DNA from: Ignelater luminosus
Lineage: Eukaryota > Arthropoda > Insecta > Coleoptera > Elateridae
Direction of reading: 5' to 3'
Length of the DNA stretch: 64,000 bases
Assembly: GCA_011009095.1 (NCBI GenBank)
Contig: VTPC01090597.1
Location: 62,001-126,000, forward strand
Shown here: positions 12,701 through 23,730 of the stretch, piece by piece
How the letters are laid out: every line of letters starts with the position of its first letter
Position numbering within the stretch: the first letter of the stretch is position 1
Notes under the pieces: model-generated
Databases searched by the model: none
Seen by the model: only the letters and a program-made list of their open reading frames with translations
Told to the model about the DNA's origin: nothing
Translations under genes and position numbers: made by a program

Positions 12701-14720
12701 AATTTTTAAATTGGTTAAAACAAATTAGCCTTAAAACGTAAAAAAATTAATTGCGCCTTGTAGTATAGAAAAGTTTCACTGCTTATACTACTAAAGTTAT
12801 TAGTTTTTAATTTTTAAAATAAACAAAGAATGAGAAAATGATAATAACCTGGAAATTAAGAATGTTTTTACTACACAATGCCTTACTCTTAATGATAACT
12901 TCTCGTGATACCAGATATAACGAGTTTTTTCTCAGAGAATGAATTATATTTTCCTTAAAAAAGCAATTATACTAAAATTTCTCTTTCTGAATATAAATGT
13001 GATTTTACTAGATATTTCTATTTCAAAATTTAGTTTTCTCTCTTTATATTTGTATTCATAACTGCACTGATTTAAAACTACTGCAGCTAAAACTTGTCAT
13101 AAAGTAACGGTTAGTGATTTTTCATTTCAGAAGGGCTACATAAAAAATACTTAACGAATAGAATTCGTCTTCTTCAAAATTGATAAGTGTACTTGTTGAT
13201 ATTTCTCATGTCTTTCACAAGAAGTCTTTTAAACAATCACATTCATCTCAAAAAGTTAAAACCGGTTCGATCTTGGTGTCCTTTTTACCAAAGCTTTCTT
13301 TAAACGTTTTCTTTGCCTAATAGCAAGCAGTTCAATTAGCATATTGCTTTATAATCTTGGGACTTTAATCTGTTACCTATTTATAACCAGATTTAGTTAA
13401 ATAGAAAAGAACACATTTGCAAACTTTTTCTATTGTTTTGAAAACTGTAAGTGCTGCTAAAGAATATTTGATTTATGATTTTGTAATTTTGTAAGTTTTG
13501 AAGACAACTAATGGTGATTAAACTATCTTGTAAATTCATTAAACATGGAAGGTGCATGATGGAAAACTTCTCAAATTAAAATAATTTGATATTGTCTAAA
13601 ATGAGATTTTGTGGTTTAGGGTTTTTAACTGGTACTAAATTAGTTTTTTCCAAACAGAGAATCCTATCACTTCCTTTTCGGACGATGTAAAAGCTTTGCA
13701 CAAACAATTTCAGCATGTCTTGTTTAAAGCCTTCCATTGTCAAAAGTCAGCAGTTCATTAAAGAAACCTTGAAAGAACTATAATATATTCCTTTACATGT
13801 CTGTTAGAGACATGGAAATCAAAAACGAACAAAACCCAAAACAGTCAAAATCTTACAATTAATTTAAATCAGGCTTCTCTAAAGTACTTTAAACATACCC
13901 AATTTTCGCTGGAGAGACCTAAAACTGACAGCCAAAGTTATTCCTTAGAGATCAATAATTAGTACAGCGCAACTTCTATAAATCACAATATTGTATTGTT
14001 TCAATAAATACTCAATTTTGCCCTAAATAAGTCCACAAAGCTTAATTTGAAAACAATCTTCAATCCGGACAAACTCAAAATTGTATCTATCCAGATTACC
14101 GATGTTGTGCTGTATTTAAGTTGATAAAATTCAAACATTTGCACGATCCATAAAGATAATCCTACAGAGTGAATGAATGACTAGTTTTGAAATGTTTACC
14201 ACGGTGATAAGATGTAAGAATTGTAAATTGCTAAATACACATTTCTAGGGCTATAACCCTAAGCGATCTATTGCCCACGTAACCTCTTCTTAACAGTTTT
14301 TGGAATAAAACATACAGACATACAAATCTCGGTAGCCACACTCATAGTTTAAGCAACCCTTTCATGTCAGTGTTTCATAGATTATTCAAAATTTTATAAG
14401 GTACCTTACGTTGTAATCCTGTATTTAACCTAGGAATCTTATAAACAAAATTGATACATCAATGCAAAATTTACAGGAATGAAACGCAAAACAAAAATTT
14501 AATTTTTAGAAAATTTATGAAAGAGTAGGCTAGCTTCTATAATATTAAAACCAACACCACTGCAATTAGTAAATACTACGTAATAGAAAATCAGAATCAG
14601 AATTCAGGAACGTGTTTATTATGAACTATAAATAAAATAAAATTTAATATTAAAAAAGTACTAAATGAATAAAAAACAAAATTATTGAAACAAACAATTA
14701 GTAAACAAGGAAACTAATAA
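9800..14720. other. AT-rich spacer
   Basis: No gene recognised. About 9.96-10.65 kb is less AT-rich than its surroundings but gives no convincing frame on either strand; it may be an old unclassified repeat. 12.0-14.7 kb is uniformly AT-rich with many short poly-A and poly-T runs. A 16-base sequence at 14084-14099 recurs at 16003-16018 (reported separately). Confidence 0.5.
11046..11089. repeat. Cluster of short hairpins
   Basis: Three inverted repeats lie in 44 bases: AAGGGG...CCCCTT (11046-11051 with 11067-11072), which encloses the small palindrome GGACT-T-AGTCC (11051-11061), followed directly by AGTAGC-C-GCTACT (11077-11089). Such stem clusters are common at the ends of short non-autonomous elements, but no element body was identified. 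Confidence 0.5.
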
Positions 14721-14731
14721 AACATAATTGT

Positions 14732-15955
14732 TTAATGTTCAAACTATCTTCCATTCTGCTGCTCGCATAATGCAATTCTTTTCTGAATGGAATTCCTTAC
14801 GCGCTGTAACATATCTGGCGTGATTTGTGCAAAGATTATTCAGATTTTTTGTACACGCTGTTTTTCACTTTATCCCAAAAGGAAAAAGTCTAGAGGAAAA
14901 AAAATCCGGGCTACGCGATGTCCAAGCATGTAATGCACCTTTTACTATTAATTTATTCTCAAAACTTCCTCAGCTGGAACTCCATCATTTTGATACCACA
15001 TTATCCTCCTTTTGGAATTTTTTCTAATAAAGTAGGTAAAACATTTTCCAGAAAATCCAAATACATTTCTTCATTCAATAATGTCATCCCCAAGAATTCC
15101 ACACCAAACATTAAGGGAAAAAACGTGTTAAAAGTTACTTTTACCAATCCAGTGAAGATTCTTGGGAATAATGACAATTTTATGTCTATTAACTTCCCCG
15201 TTCCAACGAAATCTAGCTTCATCTAAAAACAGTACAAGCTTTAAAAAGTCCTGGTTTCTTGTTCATTCTCTTCGAATAAATTGGGAGAACCGTATATGTT
15301 GAGCGTAATTTCCCTCTGTTACATACTGAACTAACCTACAATGATACCAATGAGAAAGATGTTTACGCTGCACTAATATAAACCTGTGTACCTGAGGTGA
15401 AAACTGATGAACAAACGGCAGCAGAGATTAGTTGATGCGTCATGGAACTTCGACCCTGATTAATCAATTGTTTCGCGTGAACTATGTCATTATCTTACAA
15501 AAATTCCATACGTATGATTATTCAACCAAGTAGTATCGATAAGCGCAACGTCTTTATATGCACCTGCAGTCATCAACTAAGTGGTGCCGCTCCTTGCTGA
15601 TAAGGATGAAATATATTTGCTCTCAAAAATGTTACGAACTGATTTATGACTAATTCTTACCATTCCTGTAATAGCTCTTTGGCTTGTGTGAGGATTCTCA
15701 AAAATTCCTGCCAACACGGCGACTTCATCAACCTCGCTTGTTGCTTGTCGTGGTGTAACTTTTGGTTTAATAAAAGTTCCATGCTCTCTCAAATTTTTTT
15801 CTCACTGCCTGAAAGTAGTATGTACTGAGCTCCTTCTATTTGGGCACCGATCTCTGTACAACCTCACGGCTAAATCATAACCTTTTCTAGCTTCCTTCAA
15901 AATAAGAACCGTGTCTGTTTTTTCTTCATTAGTACACAAAAATTAAAAGTCGTTA
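14732..15955 (-). mobile_element. Decayed mariner/Tc1-superfamily transposon
   Basis: The minus strand carries most of a transposase in pieces. The N-terminus near 15.84-15.95 kb reads NEEKTDTVLILKEARK, then LYRDRCPNRRSS, the helix-turn-helix type found in many insect elements. A 71-codon frame at 15577-15792 continues with LREHGTFIKPKVTPRQA and ENPHTSQRAITGMV. After an interruption (about 15370-15595) come a stretch like ERMIFCQW, then LDEARFRWNGEVN near 15.2 kb with the first catalytic Asp, and MYLDFLENVLPTLLEKIPKG at 15.0 kb. The tail has SPDFFPLDFFL near 14.9 kb and ends with VRNSIQKRIALCEQQNG before a stop at 14732. Several frameshifts and stops make it inactive. TIRs were not located. 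Confidence 0.85.
15429..15579. repeat. Inverted-repeat-bounded segment inside the mariner relic
   Basis: The ends are TAGTTGATG (15429-15437) and CATCAACTA (15571-15579), a perfect 9 bp inverted repeat. The segment lies in ~220 bp that has no counterpart in the transposase: coding similarity stops near 15.60 kb at the family motif FHPYQ and resumes near 15.36 kb. This suggests insertion of a small non-autonomous element into the mariner copy, although the similarity breakpoints do not fall exactly at the inverted-repeat ends. Confidence 0.45.
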
Positions 15956-17415
15956 AAACTAAAAATTAATTTTGTCCTTCCAATTTGACTTCTCCCAACT
16001 TCTATCTATCCAGATTACTTCTCAACACATTTGATTTGTAGTCTGATGCGGTTTCTAAAGTAATATGGTGAAGGAAACAAAATGTCATTGTTCAGAAATT
16101 TAAAAGGGATAATTCTCAAGAAGGAGAAACTAAAACAAAATTGAACAATACAAAGTACAACAAAAATCGTTTTTGGTAATGTAAAAAAATGGATTCTGAT
16201 GGTAATCACTACTGTACACACGCTTTTGCAAACAAGGGCAGGTTCTTCAAAATCATTAGTTTCGTCATTACATGAGCCCATGTTTTGTTAGAACAAAAGG
16301 ATTAGCTTACTCAATTTATGATGTTCTTACGTTATATCAATTCAAGTGCGTTTGGAAAAAAAATGAAAAAACGTACACTTACCTTCAATATTTGTTTCTA
16401 GATTGGCTGTCCAATTTTAAAGGCTTGTTATTTTCTAGTTTGCCAAAAGTCAATAGAAAGCTAGCTAGTAATACATTTTTTACAAATAAACGACTACATG
16501 TGCGGGTTGATAGAAAGTAATTTATTATTTTTAAACGTAAGATCATTTTAACATGAGAAATTGTGCAGACAGTGAAAACAATAAAATGCCATGTTTAGCA
16601 TTATAAAATTCTTCTGAGATATTTTGAAATGATTAATAAATAAATTCTTATGAAGTAAGCCTACCTTTAACATGTTTTTAGAATATTGTTCTCTCAATCT
16701 TTTATTATTAAATATTTCCTGTTGTTGGAGTTTTCCTTGTGTACAATTTTTTTTCTAATATAGAAATATGTACTATGTAAGAATGCTTGAATAAAAACAA
16801 AATTTATTCTTCAATTTTTCTTTTAACAAAAGATTGGATTTATTTTTCTTCCCTAAAAAAGAAACAAAACATCTCTAGAATAACTTATTTGATCAGATCG
16901 TTTTAGTTAATTTTTTCAATAAGAATGTACCTTTCTTTGTTTCGTAAAAGCTCCTTGATGTTCGCATAATAAATTTGTTGGAAATGAAAAGTAATATTCT
17001 AGCTTTATAGAGATGGTAATTTCCCATTTTCTTTATCAAAATGAACAACAATATTACAATAATAATCATTAAAACTAAAAGTACGTACATAAAATGTTTT
17101 TAACTTCTCCACAGAGGTGATATGATTTACCTTATCAAAAGCTTTATAGATGTCTGCGTAAATGGAAGGGATTTATAATCTCCTAAAGATTTAAGCAAAC
17201 ACATAAGACAAACAACAAGATTTGTTTCGGTAGATTTACTGGTAAAGAAATTGTATTATTCCGCAAAATAACAAAACTTTTTTGATTTTTCTTTTTTTAA
17301 TATTAATTTTCCCACAACAAAGACATCTTAATAAAAAAATAATTATCGGTATCTAATCGTTTACTTAGTTGTTAAATAGAAGTATCCAAAGCTAAAGCGG
17401 GCCTTAATATTCATA

Positions 17416-17556
17416 ATGTCTGGATATTGTGTTACAGACTTGCAAGAAATAGTTCAAATTTGCATGCCTACTTTTCAGTACGGTGACAAAAAGCTCCGGG
17501 AGCTGTTGCTTAACTTTGTTCAAAGCTGCACTCAACGGAATTGTCCGCGGGTTTGA
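17416..17556 (+). CDS. Small ORF, 46 codons, unrecognised
   Basis: ATG at 17416 opens a frame ending TGA at 17554-17556. The product begins MSGYCVTDLQEIVQICM and continues with a charged, amphipathic-looking KKLRELLLNFVQSC. It is not low-complexity and uses mixed codons, unlike most chance frames here. I do not recognise the protein. The frame extends upstream to a TAG near 17377, so an exon reading is possible, but I see no convincing splice sites. Chance cannot be excluded at this length. Confidence 0.15.
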   Translation: MSGYCVTDLQEIVQICMPTFQYGDKKLRELLLNFVQSCTQRNCPRV

Positions 17557-17866
17557 GGACAATTAGGTTTTATTTTTCAGTTGCCCTTGTTTAGACCTTT
17601 CATTAAAAAGTGTTTTTAACTGTGAATTATAGGGCGATTGTGAATCGAGTTTTTAAAGGGAGGTTTGTCACGAAAATTAATGAATAAAAATTTTAAATTG
17701 CGCAACATCGTATTAATGCGCTGTTGTTTGTCTTTCAACTTTGAAGTACGTTTCTACGGAAGAGGTTATTTCGGAAGAAAAATTTTCATAACTTTTTAGG
17801 TGCTGGAATGTTTCTTTTATTATGAATAATTCTGAAAGGAATGTTTTATTTTCTTAAGAGCGTCGA

Positions 17867-17895
17867 AACGTATTGCGAAACTTACGCAATACGTT
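17867..17895. repeat. Perfect 11 bp hairpin
   Basis: AACGTATTGCG at 17867-17877 and its exact reverse complement CGCAATACGTT at 17885-17895 are separated by a 7-base loop. This is the strongest isolated stem in the window and contains two CpG per arm in CpG-poor surroundings. No element or gene could be assigned to it. Confidence 0.7.
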
Positions 17896-19182
17896 AACCG
17901 GACACTTTCGCAATTACTTCTTATAATGGAGTTTCGCAGTTCTAAATTCCAAATGAACATTCATTCACTTTATTAGAATTTTGGAAAAGTAAAATAAGCT
18001 ATAAGCCCGCAAGAAAATTTCTTGCTCTAAATTTATAAAAGTAGTACAAATATTGTTTTTGTTTCTTCTTATGTAGCGTATTAATGTGACTTAATGGAAA
18101 TACAAATTTTCGTTTTTCTATGCAGTTTCTTTTTCTTACAAAACGTTACACAGGGTGTTATTGTAAGCAGATAGAAGAAAAGGGATATCGTTCCTTTTTG
18201 AATACAAAAGGACGAATCCTAATTGAAAAACTGGTGAAGAAGCAGAATGAGAAAAAGCAAGGGACAATATCAAAGGAATAAAAAAAGGTCAGGCCTCAGT
18301 TTACACTTTTTTCTTTCATTTTTATGAACACTTAGCGAAGCGTTCTACAAGGTCATGATAATTTTATTATTAGTTTTTAAAATTGCACTTGTATTCTTAA
18401 CACGAGCTTTACATTTATTAAAACAAAAGAATTTAATGGTCTATTTATAAAATATTAATTAAATTCTTGAAGAATAATTAATATTTAGAAACGAGCGGTT
18501 AGTCCCAAATAAACAAAAATAATATGCACAGTAAGACGTGCTTGAACTCGATAGAAAATCAATTAAGTTTGAAGGTTTACACTTGCCACAAATTTAAACT
18601 TTATCCGAAATGACAAGGTAGTAAGGTAATTGACAAGAAGTTTTAGTGCAAACACGTTGATCGATCGAATGTTAGTCGCGTTAAAGAATTCCCGGCAATT
18701 TCTAATCGTGACTTTTAGCTGTAATTTATCAAAAACAGCAAAAATTGCAAAAAAGTTTATCGAAGTTTCCTCCGTCTCATTGAAACATTAATTTTATATA
18801 TGGGTCGCTTTCTTAAGAAATGTCTTCAGTTCATTAAAGGGTGCTTGAAATTAAGTAATCTTTTTACAAAATCTGGTATTTTTAGACTTTATGAATACCA
18901 TAACGAAAATATTTTTGAACTGAGAGAACGTAATTTAAAATCGTTGTAAAATAATTTTACCTTTTACACTGCATGTCCTCAAACAAATATAAAACACAAA
19001 GAAATAATTTCACACACATATTACGTTACATTTTAATAAAAATTAGAGCTAGATAATTATTTAGTTGCGATATTCAAACTTTTATCTAGATGGTAAACTG
19101 TTCAAGTATTTTACAAATCTTTACTTTTCTTTCATTTTGATTTAAGTTGTATTTGTTTCTTGTTTCTAAAAAGTCATTTACG

Positions 19183-19250
19183 ACCTTCTGTGGCCGAGTA
19201 GAGGAAAGAATGGTAATTTGAAACACGGCGGTTTAAAAATCTGGGACAGC
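19183..19250 (+). mobile_element. Diverged tRNA-derived SINE head
   Basis: CTGTGGCCGAGTAGAGG (19189-19205) resembles a tRNA D-arm/A box of the Leu/Ser type (TGGCCGAGTGG), and GGCGGTTTAAAAATCTGGGA (about 19227-19246) resembles a T-arm/B box (GGTTCAAATCC) with several substitutions. The ~27-base spacing is right for a SINE head. It is too diverged to be a functional tRNA gene. The body downstream was not delimited. Confidence 0.45.
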
Positions 19251-19539
19251 ATCATCTATGATTAAACACCGAAACTAGATAGACTATGGGCTGGTTAACA
19301 TATACGGCACTTAGGACCCGCCATGTTGGTAATATGGCAGTGGCTGTGATCAAAATGAAAGCGTCGTTTACATTTTTTTAAGTAAATATGTAATCTTTTT
19401 ACATCTAGCTTAATTATTTTATTCATGTATTGCATCAATATACCTGTATTGTTTAGACTATAAGTTGATTAGAATAGTGTCGATTTTTGTGCTAATTCCT
19501 TTTTTATTCGTCGTTATTTTCATTTTTGGGGTTGGAAGC

Positions 19540-19561
19540 TAATTTGGAATATTCCAAATTA
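19540..19561. repeat. Perfect 22 bp palindrome upstream of pogo relic
   Basis: The half site TAATTTGGAAT is followed directly by its exact reverse complement. It lies ~60-80 bp before the first recognisable part of the pogo relic, and a related palindrome lies just after that relic's stop codon (20775-20793). Confidence 0.7.
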
Positions 19562-19619
19562 TGTGCATACGTTTAGCTTGTATCCACTCAATTATCTAAT
19601 CATTTTCTTATTTTAAAAA

Positions 19620-20756
19620 TGTTGCCGCCTGGTAACAGATATAAGAAAAGAAAGAAGTGAAGCGAAAAGAAAAGATGTTAAGGACTACATCTGGAACATC
19701 TTTTTCTAGAGCTAATAGTTTTACAAAAGAAAGGATGGATGAATTCTATCATAATCTTGAAAAAAAAATATTTAACGTTGATAAAACCGTGTTAACCATC
19801 GTCCAAAGCAAATACCTAAAAGTAATTGCACGTCGCGAAAAAAAAAACAAATTGATACTATCACCTCTACTGAGAGGGGTTTAGAAAAAAACCATGTCGC
19901 TCCCACCGCACTATGCAGCCCATTGACAGATCGTGCTTGGGAAAGCCCATTGAAAATGTCAGACTGGAAACATAGCAGCTAAAGAATTTGGTGTTAGGGA
20001 TCTATATCCACTCAATAGACACATTTTTACGGAAGCAGATTATCTTGCAGCGGCTGATGAGTCATCAGGTGATATTTCAACATAGCAACGCCAAGCCAAC
20101 AAGAATAACATCCAAATTCCAATACAAGAGAAAATCAATCGGCCTCAGTATTACGACCAGACAGCCCTAGTGTTCTTTCTGTATCACTTACATACAGAGA
20201 CGAACAAACACATCAAACTTCGCCAACTTCCCAACACCTAAGGCAGAAAGGAAATGACATCATACCAATTGCATCAACCAGCAAAGGCACATCTAATAGT
20301 GGCCGTCACCATACAAAAAGAAACTTGAAGAGCTAGAAAGGAAAAAGTTGTTAAAAGAAGGAACGGGAAGAAAAAGAGAGGTAAACGGTAAAGGGAAGAG
20401 TAAAAAAACGAGTGGAAAGGAACTTAAAAATCGAGAAAAAAGCGAACATGAAAAACTGGAAGAAATGAAGAAAACAGATCAAAAAAGAGGAAAAGTGAAA
20501 GGAAAGAAGAAGGACAAAAGAAAGATAGAAGACAAAATAAAAAGATTGGATAAATGGGAAGAGGCACCATTTGTTTAGGAAAGTGTAGGAAAACCTAATC
20601 AGGAAGATTATGAGTGTTTCTTTTGTGATGGGACATATAGTGAAAACATGAGAAGAGAGGAAATGGGTCCAATGTTTTATGTGTTCAGTGTGGGTGCATA
20701 GCGAATGCGTTGGCTATGAATCTTGATGCTATGTATGCGATTATTGTAAAAAGTAA
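19620..20756 (+). mobile_element. pogo/Tigger transposon relic with PHD-like finger, catalytic core deleted
   Basis: A frame at 19657-19884 reads SFSRANSFTKERMDEFYHNL, then VDKTVLTIVQSKYLKVIARR, the pogo/Tigger region leading to the first catalytic Asp (usual form NVDETG.T.VQ; here D-K-T). After the TSTERG motif near 19870 the sequence jumps to NIAAKEFGVRDLYPLNRHIF (about 19.96-20.03 kb), the C-terminal 'GFR.TGIYP.N..IF' block, so the segment with the other two aspartates is lost. Next come a Lys/Glu-rich stretch (20348-20575) and a Cys/His finger: CFFC near 20610, then, after a frame change, WVQCFMCSVWVHSECVGYES, an in-frame TGA at 20724 (probably former Trp) and CYVCDYCKK, ending at 20756. 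The N-terminal DNA-binding domain is absent. Confidence 0.85.
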
Positions 20757-20774
20757 TGTGATTTATATGTATCA

Positions 20775-20793
20775 TTGGAATACCCTATTCCAA
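20775..20793. repeat. Palindrome downstream of pogo relic
   Basis: TTGGAATA-CCC-TATTCCAA has 8 bp arms and a CCC loop, followed by ATTAT. It closely resembles the palindrome at 19540-19561 (TTTGGAATATTCCAAATTAT), so the two may be matching subterminal sequences of the element. Confidence 0.55.
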
Positions 20794-21228
20794 ATTATCC
20801 TCGTTTTCTCTATGAACTATATTTTGAGCTCATCTAACATTGTTGTTATGTCAAAGTTATTTTGCGTCTAGCCTACAAAGATTGGACAGTAGCAAAGGTA
20901 CACGGAAATCAAATTCTTCCAAATCTCAGAAGTGAGTTCTAGATCCTTTTTATTTTCCATGTCGTATTATCTTGACTACCAGTTTTTTATTTTGACATTT
21001 TTTTCTATCTCTGATTGTTTTTTAGATCTTTCAATCAAGAGTCAATTTCTTCATGAAGACAAACTCATCTGAGATGAGCTAGTTGCAGAAAACAAAATTT
21101 ACTGCAATTATATGTGGTTGAACTCAACTAACTAAGAATTGTGATTAGCTTATCACAAGTAATTTTGTTTTATGTAAGCTTGTCTTTTTTTACCAAAAAT
21201 TTGTTCTAAAATTGTTTCAATTGACAGT

Positions 21229-21454
21229 CTAAACTTCTATTGAATCCAATTTTTCGTCTTTTAGCACTTTAGCAGACAGTCTCAAAGGTTTCAGTACGTT
21301 TGCAGAATTTCTATTTCCAAATTGTTTGTTTTTTTTTGGTGATGGTTTTGCTTTTCTACGCTTCTGAATGTCTAAATCTATTTTTATTTCTGACTCGTCA
21401 TTCTCTTGAATTGTTCTCATTTGCATAGATTTCTTCTGACATTAATTTCTCCAT
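21229..21454 (-). pseudogene. Charged protein-like frame, unrecognised, one frameshift
   Basis: From 21426 the minus strand is open for 65 codons with a hydrophilic composition (ENDESEIKIDLDIQKRRKAK, then PSPKKNKQFGNRN, then AKVLKDEKLDSIEV). Just upstream an ATG at 21454 opens MEKLMSEEIYANENNSRE in another frame that runs into the same region, as if one frameshift separates start and body. Composition suggests an acidic/basic, disordered nuclear protein or the N-terminus of a transposase, but no family is recognised. It could be an exon, a transposon fragment or chance. Confidence 0.2.
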
Positions 21455-22380
21455 GTTAGTCATACAGAACTGTAAATTATTAACCCGTATATATCCAAAA
21501 TACCTATATTCAAGATATCTAACATTTCAAAGCTTCAGATTTGGCCCAAATTCTCGATTCTTTTATAAAATGAAGTCAGGTTTCCTTTTGCCTTCGATAT
21601 TCTGTAGATAATTTTTTCTCATGTTTCTGGTAAACTATACCATTTCGACTAGAAGAGTTACAATAGACCCTTTTGATTTATTCGGACTATCCAGAAGGTC
21701 TTTAGCCAGTTACTAGTTTCCACCACCTTTCTACAATTTAAACATAAAATCGAACCGTTAAAGCAGTGGTTTTCAGACTTTTGCCACATTTGCCCCTCTT
21801 TCTAAACTCCATAGATCATGTGTCGTTTTTAATTAATATTGTTAGTTAAACAGTGCTACCAACCCATTTAACAAAATTATTTTGTATTTGTTTTTGTTGA
21901 AAACCTTGCTAAAAAAGTAAATGGTGAAAACAGTTGCATATCTTGACGTCTGCAAATATTTTTCGATATATCAGTATTGTCGATATAACGATGTTTCAGC
22001 AAAGCAATATATTAGTATTATTGATATAACCGTTGTTATGCTGGGCATTCATACTCAGTTCTAAGGTCTCTTTTAGTCTCTTGACGGGGCAACTGCGGAT
22101 ACGGCCATTTGTACATTGTGTGAATTTTAAAAAACTTTGTTATTCAAAACAGGCACACAGAAGCTATTAATACCTTTTACTACATTATTAAAATATTGTT
22201 TGCGTAGAATTATTTCAGTTTTGGTAAAATGTCTGTTTCTATTGCTTTTGGAAAACAATTAATCTCCCAAACTCTTTTGTTTTTGGTTTCTTTCCAATAG
22301 TTTGTCCCTACCATCTGAGAACTCTTGCGTTAAAGAATGTCGAGGACTATTACCTAGTTATTTTAAATTGGGACACAAAG

Positions 22381-23040
22381 TTTGCTTTCTTCTTCTGTGA
22401 GAATTCTCGCAGTTCTGGGCAAGAATGGATCACACCTTTGCAGAAACAAGTTCTTAAGACTTCCTGACTGTCAGAGCAAGTTTAATTTTCTTTTTGGCAA
22501 ATTTTGCAAATTCTTCTTAGGCAACCTTGCATTTCTTCTTATTCCTCGGTAAGACAAATTGATTGTCAGAGCAAGATTTGCATCTTTGTTTCCAAATTCT
22601 TCTCAACATCTCAGCTACGGGCAAAGATGCATTTTGTCTTTTTGAAAAAGCAAACTTTAGCACTGCTTGTCACACAAAATTTTGATTCGTTCTTTTGCAA
22701 ATTCTTTTTCCGGAATAGACTTGATCCTTGCACAGCAAACTTTAGAATTACTTGATTGTTAAAGAAAAATTTACTTTCTTCTTTGCAAAATTTTTTTAGG
22801 TAACTACGCAATTCTAAAAGCTAGAATAGTTTTGGTTAAAACTTCTTTTTTGCAAATTCTTCTTGAAAAGTTTCATAGTTCTAAGCAATAAATATGGACT
22901 TTCCTCCTTTGCAAATTTTTCTTGGGCAAGATCGCAGTTGTAAGCAAGAATAAATTTGGTGTGGGGGAGAGCAGATTCTAGGACTGAGCAACTTTTGCTT
23001 TCTTTTTGTGTAACTTCTCAGTTCTGAGTAAAAATACTTC
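22381..23040. repeat. Degenerate minisatellite, about 8 units
   Basis: A pyrimidine-rich motif around TTCTTTTGCAAATTCTTC recurs at about 22504, 22592, 22694, 22782, 22850 and 22908, with related starts TTTGCTTTCTTCTT at 22381 and TTTGCTTTCTTTTT at 22994. A companion motif, GACTGTCAGAGCAAG, recurs in changing form at about 22466, 22558, 22655 and 22750, which gives a period of 92-97 bp in the middle of the array. Parts such as CAGTTCTAAGCAAGAAT are seen in several units. Short open frames inside the array are by-products of its low stop density. Confidence 0.7.
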
Positions 23041-23730
23041 GGAGCACAATGTACATATTGTGTAACATGATTAAACTGTCATGAATTGATGATTAGTTTA
23101 TTAGAGTCCCAAAACTGTAAGTCTTTGAAACAATTCAATACATTTCTCTAAATCTAAGAAACTGTCTTGTGTAAGCACAAAAATATTCGTTAGCTACCAC
23201 TGAAGCACATAGTTGCTTTGATTTCAAGCTCATAGTAATAAATATTAAGAGATTGAAAACATTATTATGAAGTTTGAGAGACTAGTTTCTGTGCATCTAG
23301 ATTTTTTAGTTTTATCATTTGATGTAGTTAAGCGTTATAGGTATAAATGAAGAAAGTTTTACGGGACTGCTTTCTTCAAAACCCAATTGATACCAACGAG
23401 ACAATCTTAAGGATGGCAATACTTCATATAACAAAAACAGCAGAACTTACTTTTATTTCACAATATATCTTTTTACAGATAATTGTGGTTTTTCTACGTT
23501 TCAATTTTCTTTTATGCTTTTTATTATTAGTTTAGTGCGTATCACTGTTTTTTTTAATTTCCACATTGAGTATAAATTTAACTCCACCGAATCAATATTA
23601 ACTTAATTACTTTTACTGCTAGATTATTTTAACCTTTATCTAGAAGCATTGAACGTATTACATTTATTTACAGACATGAAAACAAATCTATAATAGATTT
23701 ATGCTCTACAAACAAACCTTGTACTTTCAG
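23041..23730. other. AT-rich spacer
   Basis: Nothing recognised. A short frame at 23347-23535 (+) is Leu/Phe-rich with no identifiable domain. Confidence 0.5.

Larger units (their letters stand above)
15956..19180. other. AT-rich spacer with a GC-richer island at 17.4-17.9 kb
   Basis: Frames at 16015-16281 (-) and 16272-16520 (+) abut but match nothing I know. 17.40-17.95 kb is less AT-rich and contains several inverted repeats (AGCTCC-G-GGAGCT at 17492-17504, TTGTCC...GGACAA at about 17541-17562, and the hairpin at 17867). The rest shows nothing. Confidence 0.45.

Noticed and set aside
13255-13285. ACCGGTTCGATCTTGG, T-arm-like
   Set aside because: No partner arms of a tRNA around it and no A box.
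20040-20075. CTGATGAG followed by CATCAG, hammerhead-ribozyme-like
   Set aside because: Lacks the GAAA core after a stem II, and lies inside the pogo coding relic; it is a simple palindrome of coding sequence.
22504-22811. Open frames on both strands
   Set aside because: They lie inside the degenerate minisatellite and follow its unit structure; not genes.
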